Assembly (NCBI RefSeq): GCF_015291645.1 | Contig: NZ_CP030055.1 | Coordinates: 1,612,001 to 1,676,000, forward strand | Direction of reading: 5' to 3' | From: Bradyrhizobium sp. CCBAU 53340 | Lineage (GTDB): Bacteria > Pseudomonadota > Alphaproteobacteria > Rhizobiales > Xanthobacteraceae | DNA length: 64,000 bases | Shown: one piece after another, positions 17,501 to 26,090 of the stretch | How the letters are laid out: each line of letters begins with the position of its first letter | Numbering within the stretch: position 1 is the first letter of the stretch | Translations under genes and position numbers: made by a program | The notes under the pieces: generated by a model | What the model saw: the letters and a program-made list of their open reading frames with translations, nothing else | What the model was told of the DNA's origin: nothing | Database searches by the model: none

Positions 17501-19444
17501 ATGTACAACGATTCTCTATTCAACGCTTTCGCTCGGTCGTTCGAGGCGAGAAGCCAGCACGACATGTCGATGGCGGAATATCTGGAATCGTGTCGAAGCG
17601 ATCCCATGAAATACGCGAACGCGGCCGAACGACTGCTAGCTGCCATCGGTGACCCCCAGACGATTGACACGGCCAAGGATACCCGCCTTGGCCGTATTTT
17701 TTTGAACCGCACCATCCGTATCTATCCGGCCTTTGCCGGCTTCTACGGCATGGAAGAGACTATCGAGCGCATCGTCGGCTTCTTCCGTCACGCGGCGCAG
17801 GGTCTCGAAGAGCGCAAGCAGATTCTCTATCTGCTCGGCCCGGTCGGCGGCGGCAAATCCTCGCTTGCCGAGCGGCTCAAGTCGCTGATGGAAGTGCAGC
17901 CGATCTACGTGCTCAAGGCCGGCGATGAACTCTCGCCGGTGTTCGAGAGCCCGCTCAGCCTGTTCGATCCTGATCATCTCGGGCCGATGCTGGAGGAGAA
18001 GTACGGCATTCCGCGCCGGCGGCTCACCGGCCTGATGAGCCCGTGGTGCTATAAGCGGCTGGAAGCCTTCGGCGGCGACATTTCTCAGTTCAGGGTCGCG
18101 AAAATCCAGCCGTCGCGGCTGCGCCAGATTGCAATCTCCAAGACGGAGCCCGGCGACGAGAACAACCAGGACATCTCCTCGCTGGTCGGCAAGGTAGATA
18201 TCCGCAAGCTCGAGACCTATGCGCAGAACGATCCTGATGCCTACAGCTATTCCGGCGGTCTCAATCGCGCCAACCAGGGCATCTTGGAATTCGTCGAGAT
18301 GTTCAAGGCGCCGATCAAGATGCTGCACCCGCTGCTGACTGCAACGCAGGAGGGTAATTACATCGGCACCGAGAATATCGGCGCGATCCCCTTCACCGGC
18401 GTCATTCTCGCGCACTCCAACGAAGCGGAGTGGGCGAGCTTCAAGGCCAACAAGAACAACGAAGCCTTCATCGACCGCATCTGCGTCATCAAGGTGCCCT
18501 ACTGCCTGCGGGTCACCGAGGAGCAGAAGATCTACGAGAAGCTGATCCAGGGCTCCGAGCTCGCCTCCGCGCCTTGCGCGCCGTCGACGCTGGAGACGCT
18601 GGCGCGCTTCTCGGTGATGTCGCGCCTGCGCAAGCACGAGAACTCCACCCTGTTCGCCAAGATGCGGGTCTATGACGGCGAGAGCCTGAAGGAATCCGAT
18701 CCGAAGGCGCGCAGCGTCCAGGAATATCGCGATGCCGCCGGGGTCGACGAGGGCATGGACGGCGTGTCCACCCGCTTCGCCTTCAAGATCCTGGCTGCGA
18801 CCTTCAACCACGATCCGCAGGAAGTCGCCGCCGATGCCGTGCATCTGATGTACGCGCTGGAGCAGTCGATCCGCAGGGAGCAGCTGCCCGAGGAAGTCGA
18901 GAAGCGCTATCTCGAATTCATCAAGGCCGAGCTGGCGCCGCGCTATGCCGAGTTCATCGGCAACGAGATCCAGAAGGCGTATCTCGAATCCTACTCGGAT
19001 TACGGCCAGAACCTGTTCGACCGCTACGTCGACTACGCCGATGCCTGGATCGAGGACCAGGACTTCAAGGATCCCGACACCGGCCAGCTGCTCGATCGCG
19101 AGCTTTTGAACCAGGAGCTGACGAAAATCGAGAAGCCGGCGGGCATCGCCAACCCCAAGGACTTCCGCAACGAAGTCGTCAAATTCTCGTTACGCTCCCG
19201 GGCCCAGAACGGCGGCAAGAATCCGACCTGGACCTCCTACGAGAAGATTCGCGATGTGATCGAAAAGCGGATATTCTCTCAGGTCGAGGACCTGCTTCCG
19301 GTCATCTCGTTCGGTTCGAAGAAGGACGGCGAGACGGAGAAGAAGCACGGCGAGTTCGTGGCACGCATGGTGGAGCGCGGCTACACCGAGCGTCAGGTTC
19401 GCCGACTGGTCGAATGGTACATGCGCGTGAAGCAAGCCGGTTGA
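17501..19444 (+). CDS. prkA: PrkA-family serine protein kinase (YeaG type)
   Basis: Cytoplasmic AAA+/kinase protein; E. coli YeaG and Bacillus PrkA are stress or starvation proteins reported to phosphorylate proteins or act as an AAA+ protease. 647 residues is full length: the AAA part has the Walker A LLGPVGGGKSSLAERL near residue 120, with the kinase-like PrkA C-domain from about 400 (FAKMRVYDGESLKESDPKARSVQEYRD). First gene of the conserved trio prkA-yeaH-spoVR, 13 bp before yeaH. Controlled by the EcfG promoter just upstream. Family is certain; biochemical role here is inferred from relatives. Confidence 0.93.
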   Translation: MYNDSLFNAFARSFEARSQHDMSMAEYLESCRSDPMKYANAAERLLAAIGDPQTIDTAKDTRLGRIFLNRTIRIYPAFAGFYGMEETIERIVGFFRHAAQGLEERKQILYLLGPVGGGKSSLAERLKSLMEVQPIYVLKAGDELSPVFESPLSLFDPDHLGPMLEEKYGIPRRRLTGLMSPWCYKRLEAFGGDISQFRVAKIQPSRLRQIAISKTEPGDENNQDISSLVGKVDIRKLETYAQNDPDAYSYSGGLNRANQGILEFVEMFKAPIKMLHPLLTATQEGNYIGTENIGAIPFTGVILAHSNEAEWASFKANKNNEAFIDRICVIKVPYCLRVTEEQKIYEKLIQGSELASAPCAPSTLETLARFSVMSRLRKHENSTLFAKMRVYDGESLKESDPKARSVQEYRDAAGVDEGMDGVSTRFAFKILAATFNHDPQEVAADAVHLMYALEQSIRREQLPEEVEKRYLEFIKAELAPRYAEFIGNEIQKAYLESYSDYGQNLFDRYVDYADAWIEDQDFKDPDTGQLLDRELLNQELTKIEKPAGIANPKDFRNEVVKFSLRSRAQNGGKNPTWTSYEKIRDVIEKRIFSQVEDLLPVISFGSKKDGETEKKHGEFVARMVERGYTERQVRRLVEWYMRVKQAG

Positions 19445-19457
19445 GGCGGATGAGAAA

Positions 19458-20741
19458 GTGGCCATTCACATTATTGACAGGCGCCTGAATCCAGGCGGCA
19501 AGAGTCTTGAGAACCGCCAGCGGTTCTTGCGTCGGGCCAAATCCCTGGTGCAGGGCGCCGTCAAGAAGACCTCGCAGGAACGCGATATCAAGGACGTCCT
19601 GGAGGGTGGTGAGGTCACGATCCCGCTCGACGGCATGCACGAGCCGCGGTTCCGCCGTGAAGGCGGAACGCGCGACATGGTGCTGCCCGGCAACAAGAAG
19701 TTCATCGAGGGCGACTATCTCCAGCGCCAGGGCCAGGGCAGCGCCAAGGATTCTGGTCCCGGCGAAGGCGACAGCGAGGACGCCTTCCGCTTCGTGCTCT
19801 CCCGCGACGAGTTCGTCGATCTCTTCCTCGACGATCTCGAATTGCCTGACCTCGCCAAGCGCAAGATCGCGCAGACCGAGAGCGAAGGCATCCAGCGCGC
19901 GGGCTACACCACGTCGGGTTCGCCCGCCAATATCTCGGTCAGCCGCACCGTGAAGCTGGCGCTCGCCCGCCGCATCGCGCTCAAGCGTCCCAGCAAGGAC
20001 GAGATCGACGAGCTGGAAGCCGAGATTGCTGCCTGCACCGACGAGGACGAACGCGTCGAGCTCATCGCCCGGCTCGAGAAGCTGAAGGCGAAGACCAAGC
20101 GCATTCCCTTCATCGATCCGCTCGACATCCGCTACCGCCGCTACGAGAAAGTGCCGCGGCCGGTCGCACAGGCCGTGATGTTCTGCCTGATGGACGTCTC
20201 GGGCTCGATGTCCGAGCACATGAAGGATCTGGCCAAACGCTTCTACATGCTGCTCTACGTGTTCCTGAAGCGGCGCTACAAGCATGTCGAGATCGTCTTC
20301 ATCCGCCACACCGACCGTGCCGAGGAGGTCGACGAGCAGACCTTCTTCTATGGACCGGCCTCCGGCGGCACGCTGGTCTCCAGCGCGCTGCAGGCGATGC
20401 ACGAGATCGTGCGCGCGCGCTTCAATCCGTCGGATTGGAATATCTACGCCGCGCAAGCCTCCGACGGCGACAATTCCTATTCCGACGGCGAGCTCACCGG
20501 CCTGCTGCTGACCGAAAAGATCCTGCCGGTCTGTCAGTTCTTCGCCTATCTCGAGGTCGGCGAGTCCGGTGGCAGTGCCTTCGATCTCTCCGATTCCTCG
20601 CTCTGGACTCTCTACGAGCGCCTGCGCAACTCTGGCGCACCGCTCTCGATGCGCAAGGTCAGCGAGCGCAGCGAGATCTTTCCGGTGTTCCACGATCTGT
20701 TCCAGCGCCGCGAAACTGCCCAGGAGAAAGCCGCTCCATGA
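19458..20741 (+). CDS. yeaH: YeaH/YhbH family protein (DUF444, von Willebrand A domain)
   Basis: 427-residue partner of PrkA. The N-terminal half is charged and probably flexible; the C-terminal half is a vWA domain whose metal-binding MIDAS motif is visible as MDVSGSMSEHMKDLAKRF. The segment RRYKHVEIVFIRHTDRAEEVDE continues the fold. The start is a GTG-type codon (displayed context GAGAAAGTGGCC) 13 bp after prkA, and the stop overlaps spoVR as ATGA. The exact role of YeaH is unknown; genes of this trio are induced together in stationary phase or stress in enterobacteria. Confidence 0.92.
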   Translation: MAIHIIDRRLNPGGKSLENRQRFLRRAKSLVQGAVKKTSQERDIKDVLEGGEVTIPLDGMHEPRFRREGGTRDMVLPGNKKFIEGDYLQRQGQGSAKDSGPGEGDSEDAFRFVLSRDEFVDLFLDDLELPDLAKRKIAQTESEGIQRAGYTTSGSPANISVSRTVKLALARRIALKRPSKDEIDELEAEIAACTDEDERVELIARLEKLKAKTKRIPFIDPLDIRYRRYEKVPRPVAQAVMFCLMDVSGSMSEHMKDLAKRFYMLLYVFLKRRYKHVEIVFIRHTDRAEEVDEQTFFYGPASGGTLVSSALQAMHEIVRARFNPSDWNIYAAQASDGDNSYSDGELTGLLLTEKILPVCQFFAYLEVGESGGSAFDLSDSSLWTLYERLRNSGAPLSMRKVSERSEIFPVFHDLFQRRETAQEKAAP

Positions 20742-22276
20742 CGGAACGCTTGTTCGAAGGCGCCGATTGGGATTTCCACACCTTGCAGCGCATCACCGAT
20801 GCCTGCGAGGAGGTGGCGCTGAAGGATCTCGGGCTCGACGTCTACCCGAACCAGATCGAAGTCATCACCGCCGAGCAGATGCTGGATGCTTATTCGTCGG
20901 TCGGCATGCCGCTGTTCTACAAGCACTGGTCGTTCGGCAAGCATTTCGCCTTCCACGAGGCGTCCTACCGCAAGGGCCTGATGGGCCTTGCCTATGAGAT
21001 CGTGATCAACTCCTCGCCTTGCATCTCCTATCTCATGGAGGAGAACACGGCGACGATGCAGACGCTGGTGATCGCGCACGCCGCCTTCGGCCACAACCAC
21101 TTCTTCAAGAACAATTATCTGTTCAAGCAGTGGACCGACGCGGAAGGGATTCTCGACTATCTGGATTTCGCCAAGAACTACGTCATGCAGTGCGAGGAGC
21201 GCTACGGCCGTATCGAGGTCGAGCGCACGCTGGACGCGGCGCATGCGCTGATGTCGCACGGCATCGACCGCTATCCCGGCAAGAAGCAGCTCGATCTGCG
21301 CGAGGAGGAGAAGCGGGCCGGGCGCCGCCGTCAGCATGAGGAGGAAGTCTTCAACGACCTCTGGCGCACCGTGCCCAAGGGCGCCTCGAAAGCTCGGACC
21401 GCGATCTCCCTCGAACGGCGCCGCAAGCTGCTCGGCCTGCCGCAGGAAAACCTGCTTTACTTCCTGGAAAAGAGCGCCCCGCGGCTGGCGCCCTGGCAGC
21501 GCGAGCTGCTGCGCATCGTCCGCCACATCGCGCAATATTTCTATCCGCAGAGCCAGACCAAGGTGATGAACGAGGGGACGGCGACCTACGTCCACTATCG
21601 CATCATGAGCAAGCTGCATCAGCAGGGCCGCATCACCGACGGCAATTTCCTCGAATTCCTGGGATCGCACACCAACGTGGTGTTCCAGCCCGAATTCGAC
21701 GATCCGCGCTACTCCGGCTTCAATCCCTATGCGCTGGGCTTTGCCGTGATGCAGGACATCGAGCGCATCGTCACCAATCCGGAAGATGAAGACCGCGAGT
21801 GGTTCCCCGACATCGCCGGCAAGGGCGACGTGATGGGCGTGCTGCGCGACGTCTGGGCCAATTACCGCGACGAGAGCTTCATCGGCCAGTTCTTGAGTCC
21901 GAAGCTGATGCGCCACTTCCGCATGTTCCATCTCCACGACGATCCCGAGGAGCGTGCCGGCATCCGGGTCGACGCCATCCACGACGAGCGCGGCTTCCGC
22001 CGCGTCCGCCGCGAGCTCGCGCGGCAACATGATGTCGGCTTCATCGACGCAAATATCGAGGTGGTCGACGTCGATCTCTCCGGCGATCGCCGGCTGATCC
22101 TGCATCACCGCGTCATCAAGGGTTCGCAGCTCAACGAGACCGACGCCAAGCGGGTGCTGCAGCATCTGGCCGATCTCTGGACCTACGACGTCGCGCTGAT
22201 CGAGGTCGATGCCAACGACAAGGTGCTGCGCGAATACGTCGTCAGCCCGCGTCCGATCCCGGCGGCGGTGGCCTGA
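20738..22276 (+). CDS. spoVR: SpoVR family protein (YcgB type)
   Basis: 512-residue member of the SpoVR/YcgB family, third gene of the stress trio. Recognised from LFEGADWDFHTLQRITDACEE at the start, HWSFGKHFAFHEASYRKGLMGLAYEIVINS, and the conserved MNEGTATYVHYRIMSKLHQ. The ATG overlaps the yeaH stop (ATGA). Despite the Bacillus name, homologues occur in many non-sporulating proteobacteria; no enzymatic activity is established. Transcription probably ends at the strong hairpin 55 bp downstream. Confidence 0.92.
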   Translation: MTERLFEGADWDFHTLQRITDACEEVALKDLGLDVYPNQIEVITAEQMLDAYSSVGMPLFYKHWSFGKHFAFHEASYRKGLMGLAYEIVINSSPCISYLMEENTATMQTLVIAHAAFGHNHFFKNNYLFKQWTDAEGILDYLDFAKNYVMQCEERYGRIEVERTLDAAHALMSHGIDRYPGKKQLDLREEEKRAGRRRQHEEEVFNDLWRTVPKGASKARTAISLERRRKLLGLPQENLLYFLEKSAPRLAPWQRELLRIVRHIAQYFYPQSQTKVMNEGTATYVHYRIMSKLHQQGRITDGNFLEFLGSHTNVVFQPEFDDPRYSGFNPYALGFAVMQDIERIVTNPEDEDREWFPDIAGKGDVMGVLRDVWANYRDESFIGQFLSPKLMRHFRMFHLHDDPEERAGIRVDAIHDERGFRRVRRELARQHDVGFIDANIEVVDVDLSGDRRLILHHRVIKGSQLNETDAKRVLQHLADLWTYDVALIEVDANDKVLREYVVSPRPIPAAVA

Positions 22277-22330
22277 GGCGGGCGTCTTCCGCTTAAAGAT
22301 GGGCCCTCACTAGTGCGCCGAAAAAGGTGC

Positions 22331-22359
22331 GTTCCCTCCCCCACTACGGGGGAGGGAAC
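22331..22359. terminator. Hairpin between converging spoVR and DUF1801 operons
   Basis: Perfect 12-bp inverted arms (GTTCCCTCCCCC / GGGGGAGGGAAC) with a 5-base loop ACTAC. No T-run follows, so it may be a bidirectional terminator or a small palindromic repeat of the kind common in bradyrhizobial spacers. Confidence 0.55.
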
Positions 22360-22400
22360 AGAGAGGGCACCGCCGCCGGCTGAACGCGATCTTCAGCTCA

Positions 22401-22832
22401 TCACGCCTTCTTCTTCACCGGCTTCTTCTTCGCCTTGGACGCATTCAGCTCCACCGCTGCGCGGATCAGCGCCTTCAACGCCTTCTCGTTGATCTTTTCG
22501 GCCTCGCTGATATCGATCGCGCGCCGCACATTGCCGTCGAGGCTGGAGTTGAACAGGCCGGCCGGGTCATCCAGCGCCGCGCCCTTGGCAAAGGTCAGTT
22601 TCACCACTTCCTTGTAAGTCTCGCCGGTGCAGATGATGCCGTCGTGCTCCCACACGGGAACGCCGCGCCATTTCCATTCCTCGACGACCTCGGGATCGGT
22701 CTCCTTGATCAGCGCGCGGACGCGCTTGAGCGTCTCGCCGCGCCAGTCGCCGAGCTCCTTGATCCGGCCGTCGATCAGCTTCGAGGGCGACGGACCGTCC
22801 GTTTCCTTCTTTGCGGTCACGGCCTTCTTCAT
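22401..22832 (-). CDS. DUF1801 domain protein
   Basis: 143-residue cytoplasmic protein of the YdhG/DUF1801 group: LGDWRGETLKRVRALIKE, then EWKWRGVPVWEHDGIICTGE and YKEVVKLTFAKGAALDDP, with a very basic lysine/alanine tail (SKAKKKPVKKKA) that could bind nucleic acid. Its ATG overlaps the stop of the upstream small membrane protein (ATGA). Last gene of the arsR-led operon. DUF1801 proteins frequently travel with SRPBCC and ArsR genes; the function is unknown, an iron-chaperone-like fold has been proposed for relatives. Confidence 0.8.
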   Translation of the reverse strand: MKKAVTAKKETDGPSPSKLIDGRIKELGDWRGETLKRVRALIKETDPEVVEEWKWRGVPVWEHDGIICTGETYKEVVKLTFAKGAALDDPAGLFNSSLDGNVRRAIDISEAEKINEKALKALIRAAVELNASKAKKKPVKKKA

Positions 22833-23041
22833 AAGCGCGCCTCGCTGCTGCGGCCAAGATACGGCAGCGCGAACAGATAGAGCCCGGTCGCGAGCAGGGG
22901 GATCAGCGGCACGAAGGCCAGGAGGCCAATCCATGTCGCTTGGATCTGCATGGTCAGCGCAACGATGTTGGCGATGACGGCAAGCGTGAAAGCAATCGAC
23001 AGCCAGCGATGGATCTGCCTGATCCACATGTTCGAGCTCAT
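22829..23041 (-). CDS. Small two-helix membrane protein
   Basis: 70 residues with two membrane helices: about 10-32 (IHRWLSIAFTLAVIANIVAL) and 37-58 (WIGLLAFVPLIPLLATGLYL). It overlaps DUF1801 by 4 bp and lies 45 bp after the SRPBCC gene, so it belongs to the same operon. No function is recognised. Confidence 0.7.
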   Translation of the reverse strand: MSSNMWIRQIHRWLSIAFTLAVIANIVALTMQIQATWIGLLAFVPLIPLLATGLYLFALPYLGRSSEARL

Positions 23042-23086
23042 TCAGGTCTCCTGTGAAAATGTCGGGATTGAACGCCGGTGGCCGGG

Positions 23087-23518
23087 CTATTCCGCCCGCG
23101 CCAGCAGCTCGTCCAGCTTGGTGAAGAACTGCTTCCAGCCGGCATGCGCGCCGCCATAAGCCTGCTTCTGGCTGGGACGGAAGCCCGCCTGCTCGACGCG
23201 CAGATGCGTGCCTGATCCTTGCGGGGTCAGCGTGAAGGTCACCACGCTCTTGAGGTCGTAGGCCGGGTCTTCATGCGTGAAATTCCAGGTGTAGGCGAGG
23301 GTGCGCTGCGGCTCGATGGCGAGTACCTCGCAATCCAGCACGCCGCCCCATTCGCCGCGGAGATTGAAGCGGTGGCCGACATCAGGCTTGAAGTCGTTCT
23401 TCATCAGCCATTCCTCGATCAGATGCGGCTGCGTCAGCGCGCGCCACAGCCTGTCAGGCGGATAGGCAAATTCGCGCTCGATGATCACGGAGCGTGTTTC
23501 GGTCGCAGCCTCAGTCAT
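23087..23518 (-). CDS. SRPBCC / AHSA1-like domain protein
   Basis: 143 residues with the START/Bet v1-like fold: EREFAYPPDRLWRALTQPHLIEEWL is the standard opening, followed by GGVLDCEVLAIEPQRTLAYTW and the C-terminal amphipathic helix (GGAHAGWKQFFTKLDELL). These proteins bind hydrophobic ligands in a deep cavity; relatives beside ArsR regulators are probably ligand-binding or stress proteins. The start codon overlaps the arsR stop (ATGA), so translation is coupled. Confidence 0.85.
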   Translation of the reverse strand: MTEAATETRSVIIEREFAYPPDRLWRALTQPHLIEEWLMKNDFKPDVGHRFNLRGEWGGVLDCEVLAIEPQRTLAYTWNFTHEDPAYDLKSVVTFTLTPQGSGTHLRVEQAGFRPSQKQAYGGAHAGWKQFFTKLDELLARAE

Positions 23519-23838
23519 TGGTCCATCCTCTTCAGGAGATCATCGAGCGCATCGAGCCGGTTCTGCCAGAAGCCGGCCATCTGGCTGGTCCAGTCGATCA
23601 GCGGATTGAGCGCACCGGGCTGCGCGCTGTAATGGGTCTGGCGTCCTTCATGGCGGTCGCGCACCAGGCCCGCCTGCTTCAGCGCGCCGAGATGCTTCGA
23701 GACCGCCGGCTGGGAAACGCCCGATAGCGCCGTCAGTGCCCCGACCGTCTGCTCGCCCCCGCGGCACAGCCGCTCGAAGATCGCCCGCCGCGTCGGGTCG
23801 GCGAGCGTCCTGAACAGGAGGTCGTGGGCGGCGGACAT
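23515..23838 (-). CDS. ArsR-family winged-helix repressor
   Basis: 107-residue regulator: LLFRTLADPTRRAIFERL and the recognition helix VSQPAVSKHLGALKQAGLV are typical of the ArsR subgroup that pairs with SRPBCC proteins. The metal-binding ELCVCDL motif of true ArsR/SmtB sensors is absent, so it probably does not sense arsenic. It heads the operon running to DUF1801 and likely represses itself through the palindromes immediately upstream. Confidence 0.88.
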   Translation of the reverse strand: MSAAHDLLFRTLADPTRRAIFERLCRGGEQTVGALTALSGVSQPAVSKHLGALKQAGLVRDRHEGRQTHYSAQPGALNPLIDWTSQMAGFWQNRLDALDDLLKRMDQ

Positions 23839-23845
23839 GGAAGAT

Positions 23846-23889
23846 CCATAACTCGGAGGTTATGGATTAATTCATAACCGCAGGGTTAT
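23846..23889. promoter_or_regulatory. Paired palindromes, probable ArsR operator
   Basis: Two related inverted repeats: CCATAAC-N6-GTTATGG (23846-23865) and ATAACC-N4-GGTTAT (23874-23889), centres 26 bp apart. Both contain ATAAC/GTTAT arms, lie directly before the arsR ATG (8 bp away) and would cover the promoter and ribosome site. Confidence 0.55.
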
Positions 23890-23943
23890 AGGTCTGTCAA
23901 GAGCGGCAGGGGGAAATGACGGTGGCTCGCGCAGCCCTCTTTC

Positions 23944-24026
23944 CCGTCATTGCGAGCGAAGCGAAGCAATCCAGAGCGTCGCAGCGGAGGGATTCTGGAT
24001 TGCTTCGCTGCGCTCGCAATGACAGG
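23944..24026. repeat. Long inverted repeat, CGTCATTGCGAGC family (copy 1)
   Basis: Left arm begins CCCGTCATTGCGAGCGAAGC, right arm ends GCTGCGCTCGCAATGACAGG; the two pair almost completely around a ~25-base centre. A second copy lies at 36779-36863. It is a typical dispersed palindromic (REP/BIME-like) element of bradyrhizobial spacers. Confidence 0.8.
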
Positions 24027-24039
24027 GAGCGCGGCGCTC

Positions 24040-24489
24040 CTACGGCCGCAAATACAGATACCCCTGCGACTGCAGCTCGGCGAGGCGGACCACGCCGCCC
24101 TTCTCGGCGCTCACGAAGCCCGGCAGCAATTCCCGCAGCGTGATGTTTTGCGCCTTCATCGTGTTGCCGCAGGCGGCGAGCTCGACGCCGTCCTTGGAGA
24201 AGTCACCGACGCGCTTGCCGACGTCGGGGCTTGCCTGCGCCGAATGAAACGCCTTCAGCGCCGGCCCGTGGATCACCAGCGCGAGCGTGACATGGTCGGG
24301 GCCGCCGACGCCGTCGATGTGGTTCTGGATGTTGCCGAGCACGAAATTGACCTTGTCGGCGTCGCTGAGGTGATAGACGACCTTCAGCTTGCTCGATGGC
24401 GTGGTTTCGGTCGCAGCCTTGGCGCGCGAGGCGGCAAAGGCTGTGCCCAGGGCCGAGACGGTGCTCCACAAGATGTTCCGGCGGTTCAT
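24040..24489 (-). CDS. DsrE-family protein with Tat-like signal peptide
   Basis: 149 residues. The N-terminus MNRRNILWSTVSALGTAFAASRAKA has twin arginines followed by a hydrophobic stretch and an AxA cleavage site, pointing to periplasmic export. The mature part is a DsrE/YchN-like fold: LKVVYHLSDADKVNFVLGNIQNHI, LVIHGPALKAF, and VELAACGNTMKA, where the Cys matches the conserved Cys of this family. The ATG at 24489 has AAGGAG at the right distance. It lies 42 bp after a secreted protein gene. Function unknown; DsrE folds handle sulfur or small thiols. Confidence 0.75.
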   Translation of the reverse strand: MNRRNILWSTVSALGTAFAASRAKAATETTPSSKLKVVYHLSDADKVNFVLGNIQNHIDGVGGPDHVTLALVIHGPALKAFHSAQASPDVGKRVGDFSKDGVELAACGNTMKAQNITLRELLPGFVSAEKGGVVRLAELQSQGYLYLRP

Positions 24490-24531
24490 GGCGATCTCCT
24501 TGCGACCAAGCCCCATCTCGCAGGAGACATA

Positions 24532-25143
24532 TCACTTGTGGCGCAGCGCGGCGAGTTCCTTGCGGTCGGTCACGAGCGCGGCGCACTCGCTGTTGTCGGC
24601 CCTGTCGAGCCTGAAAATCCCGTCGTCGCTGCCGGCGACCAGCGATCGCTCGGCCTCGTCATCGGGCTTGTTGTGCAGCCAGACCCTGACGCTATCGAGC
24701 CGCACGATGGTGGATTTGTCGTCTTTCGACAGCGCGATGCCGATGCCGCCGCCCTCGCAATCGACGCCGCAGCCAAGCCGCACTTCGTTGCCGTCCTTGG
24801 TGAACACCGTGTGGTGACAGGACCCGCTGGAGTCGAAATCGCCGCTGCGGTGGCGATAGCGGAAGCCGAGCCGGAAGGAGCTGTGCAGCTGCTTGTCCTC
24901 GCCGTCGGTCTCGGCCGAGACCAGCAGCTCCATCGAGGCGACCTTCTGCTTCGGATGCCGCGCCAGATGCTCGGCATCGTAGCGGCGGACGAAGCAGGCA
25001 TAGGCCGTCTTGCCCGCATACATCCGCGCGTTGAATGTCTCGACTTCGGTCTTGCTGGCCTCGCGGGGGTCGTCGGCGTCCTCAGCGCGTGCAGCGCCCA
25101 CGAAGGCCAGCAGGGCAAGCGGAAGGACAAGAGCAAGCTTCAT
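24532..25143 (-). CDS. Secreted protein, unknown function
   Basis: 203 residues starting with a clean Sec signal peptide (MKLALVLPLALLAFVGAARA). The mature part has four Cys (YACFVRRYD, SGSCHHT, RLGCGVDCEGGG region, NSECAAL), suggesting disulfides in the periplasm, and a charged C-terminus. ATG at 25143 is chosen because the signal peptide begins there; an upstream ATG would spoil it. Probably cotranscribed with the DsrE gene. I do not recognise the family. Confidence 0.6.
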   Translation of the reverse strand: MKLALVLPLALLAFVGAARAEDADDPREASKTEVETFNARMYAGKTAYACFVRRYDAEHLARHPKQKVASMELLVSAETDGEDKQLHSSFRLGFRYRHRSGDFDSSGSCHHTVFTKDGNEVRLGCGVDCEGGGIGIALSKDDKSTIVRLDSVRVWLHNKPDDEAERSLVAGSDDGIFRLDRADNSECAALVTDRKELAALRHK

Positions 25144-25352
25144 GATCACACCGGACACGTCTGCCATTGACGGCCCGCATCAGGACGGTCGGGCCGACTG
25201 GCGATTAGTCGCAGGCCGCGCGCCGTGCGTTCAAGTGCGAATGCCTCGCACTCCCGTGGGCAGCTTCGCGCAAGGTTCCAGGCTTACCCCCTTGGAGGGA
25301 GGGGGTGTGGATGGACCCCGGGTTGCTGCAAATGGCTGGAGGCGATTGAAAA

Positions 25353-25937
25353 ATGTCCGAAAGTCAGACCTTGCCCAATCTTGCGATCGGCTATTCCCGC
25401 GCCCGGCTGCTGATGTTGTTCGGCGGTAGCTTGTTGCTGACGCTGCTCTGCGCCGGACTCGTATTCAGCTGGCAGGAAGGCACCAGCGTCACCTCCTTCC
25501 TGGTCGCCGCCTGCTATATCGGCGCGGTGTTTTTCGGTCTCACCACCTGCAGGATGCTCTGGCGGCTGGTCACCGCCAAGCAGCCGCTGCTCTTCATCAG
25601 CCGTGTCGGTATTCGCGACACCAGGCTCGCCGGCGAGACCATCGCCTGGAGCGCCGTGCGAAAGATCTTCCCATGGGAGCAGCGCGGGCAGAAGTTCGTG
25701 GTGCTCAAGGTCGATCCCCTCATCGCCCAGCGATTCTCCAGGGGTTTTGCGACGCAGGCCCTGACGCTGCTGAACAAGGCGCTTGGCACCGACAGCGTGA
25801 TCGTCAATGCCGGCGGCCTGACCATGGCCACCGAAACATTGCTCGAGACCTGCCAGCAATATTGGGGGGCCGGACGGCCCGCCCCTGTCGACGAAGCCGT
25901 GCCGGCGTCTGAAGCTCAGCCCGAGCCGGTCAGCTGA
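25353..25937 (+). CDS. STM3941-like membrane protein, unknown function
   Basis: 194 residues with two membrane helices (LLMLFGGSLLLTLLCAGLVF near 20-40 and FLVAACYIGAVFFGLTTCRML near 50-70), then a soluble PH-like domain with ISRVGIRDTRLAGETIAWSAV. This matches the family I know as STM3941 (a Salmonella locus name, no function). Paralogue of the gene at 16546. Stands alone between a divergent secreted-protein gene and a repeat element. Confidence 0.75.
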   Translation: MSESQTLPNLAIGYSRARLLMLFGGSLLLTLLCAGLVFSWQEGTSVTSFLVAACYIGAVFFGLTTCRMLWRLVTAKQPLLFISRVGIRDTRLAGETIAWSAVRKIFPWEQRGQKFVVLKVDPLIAQRFSRGFATQALTLLNKALGTDSVIVNAGGLTMATETLLETCQQYWGAGRPAPVDEAVPASEAQPEPVS

Positions 25938-25972
25938 GATTTGGGTTCAGTGTTAGCCCTGTCCTCGATGCC

Positions 25973-26069
25973 GTAGGGTGGGCAAAGGCGCAACGCGCCG
26001 TGCCCACGATCTCTCACGCGATTGATGGAGGGGGTGGGCACGGCGCAAGCGCGCCTTTGCCCACCCTAC
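25973..26069. repeat. Long inverted repeat, GTAGGGTGGGCAAAGGCG family
   Basis: Left arm GTAGGGTGGGCAAAGGCGC continuing to CGTGCCCAC, right arm GTGGGCACGGCGC continuing to GCGCCTTTGCCCACCCTAC, separated by ~25 bases. Arms pair over about 35 bp. Sits between converging genes, so it may also act as a terminator. Confidence 0.8.
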
Positions 26070-26090
26070 AGATGCGTCACGTCGGACGTG

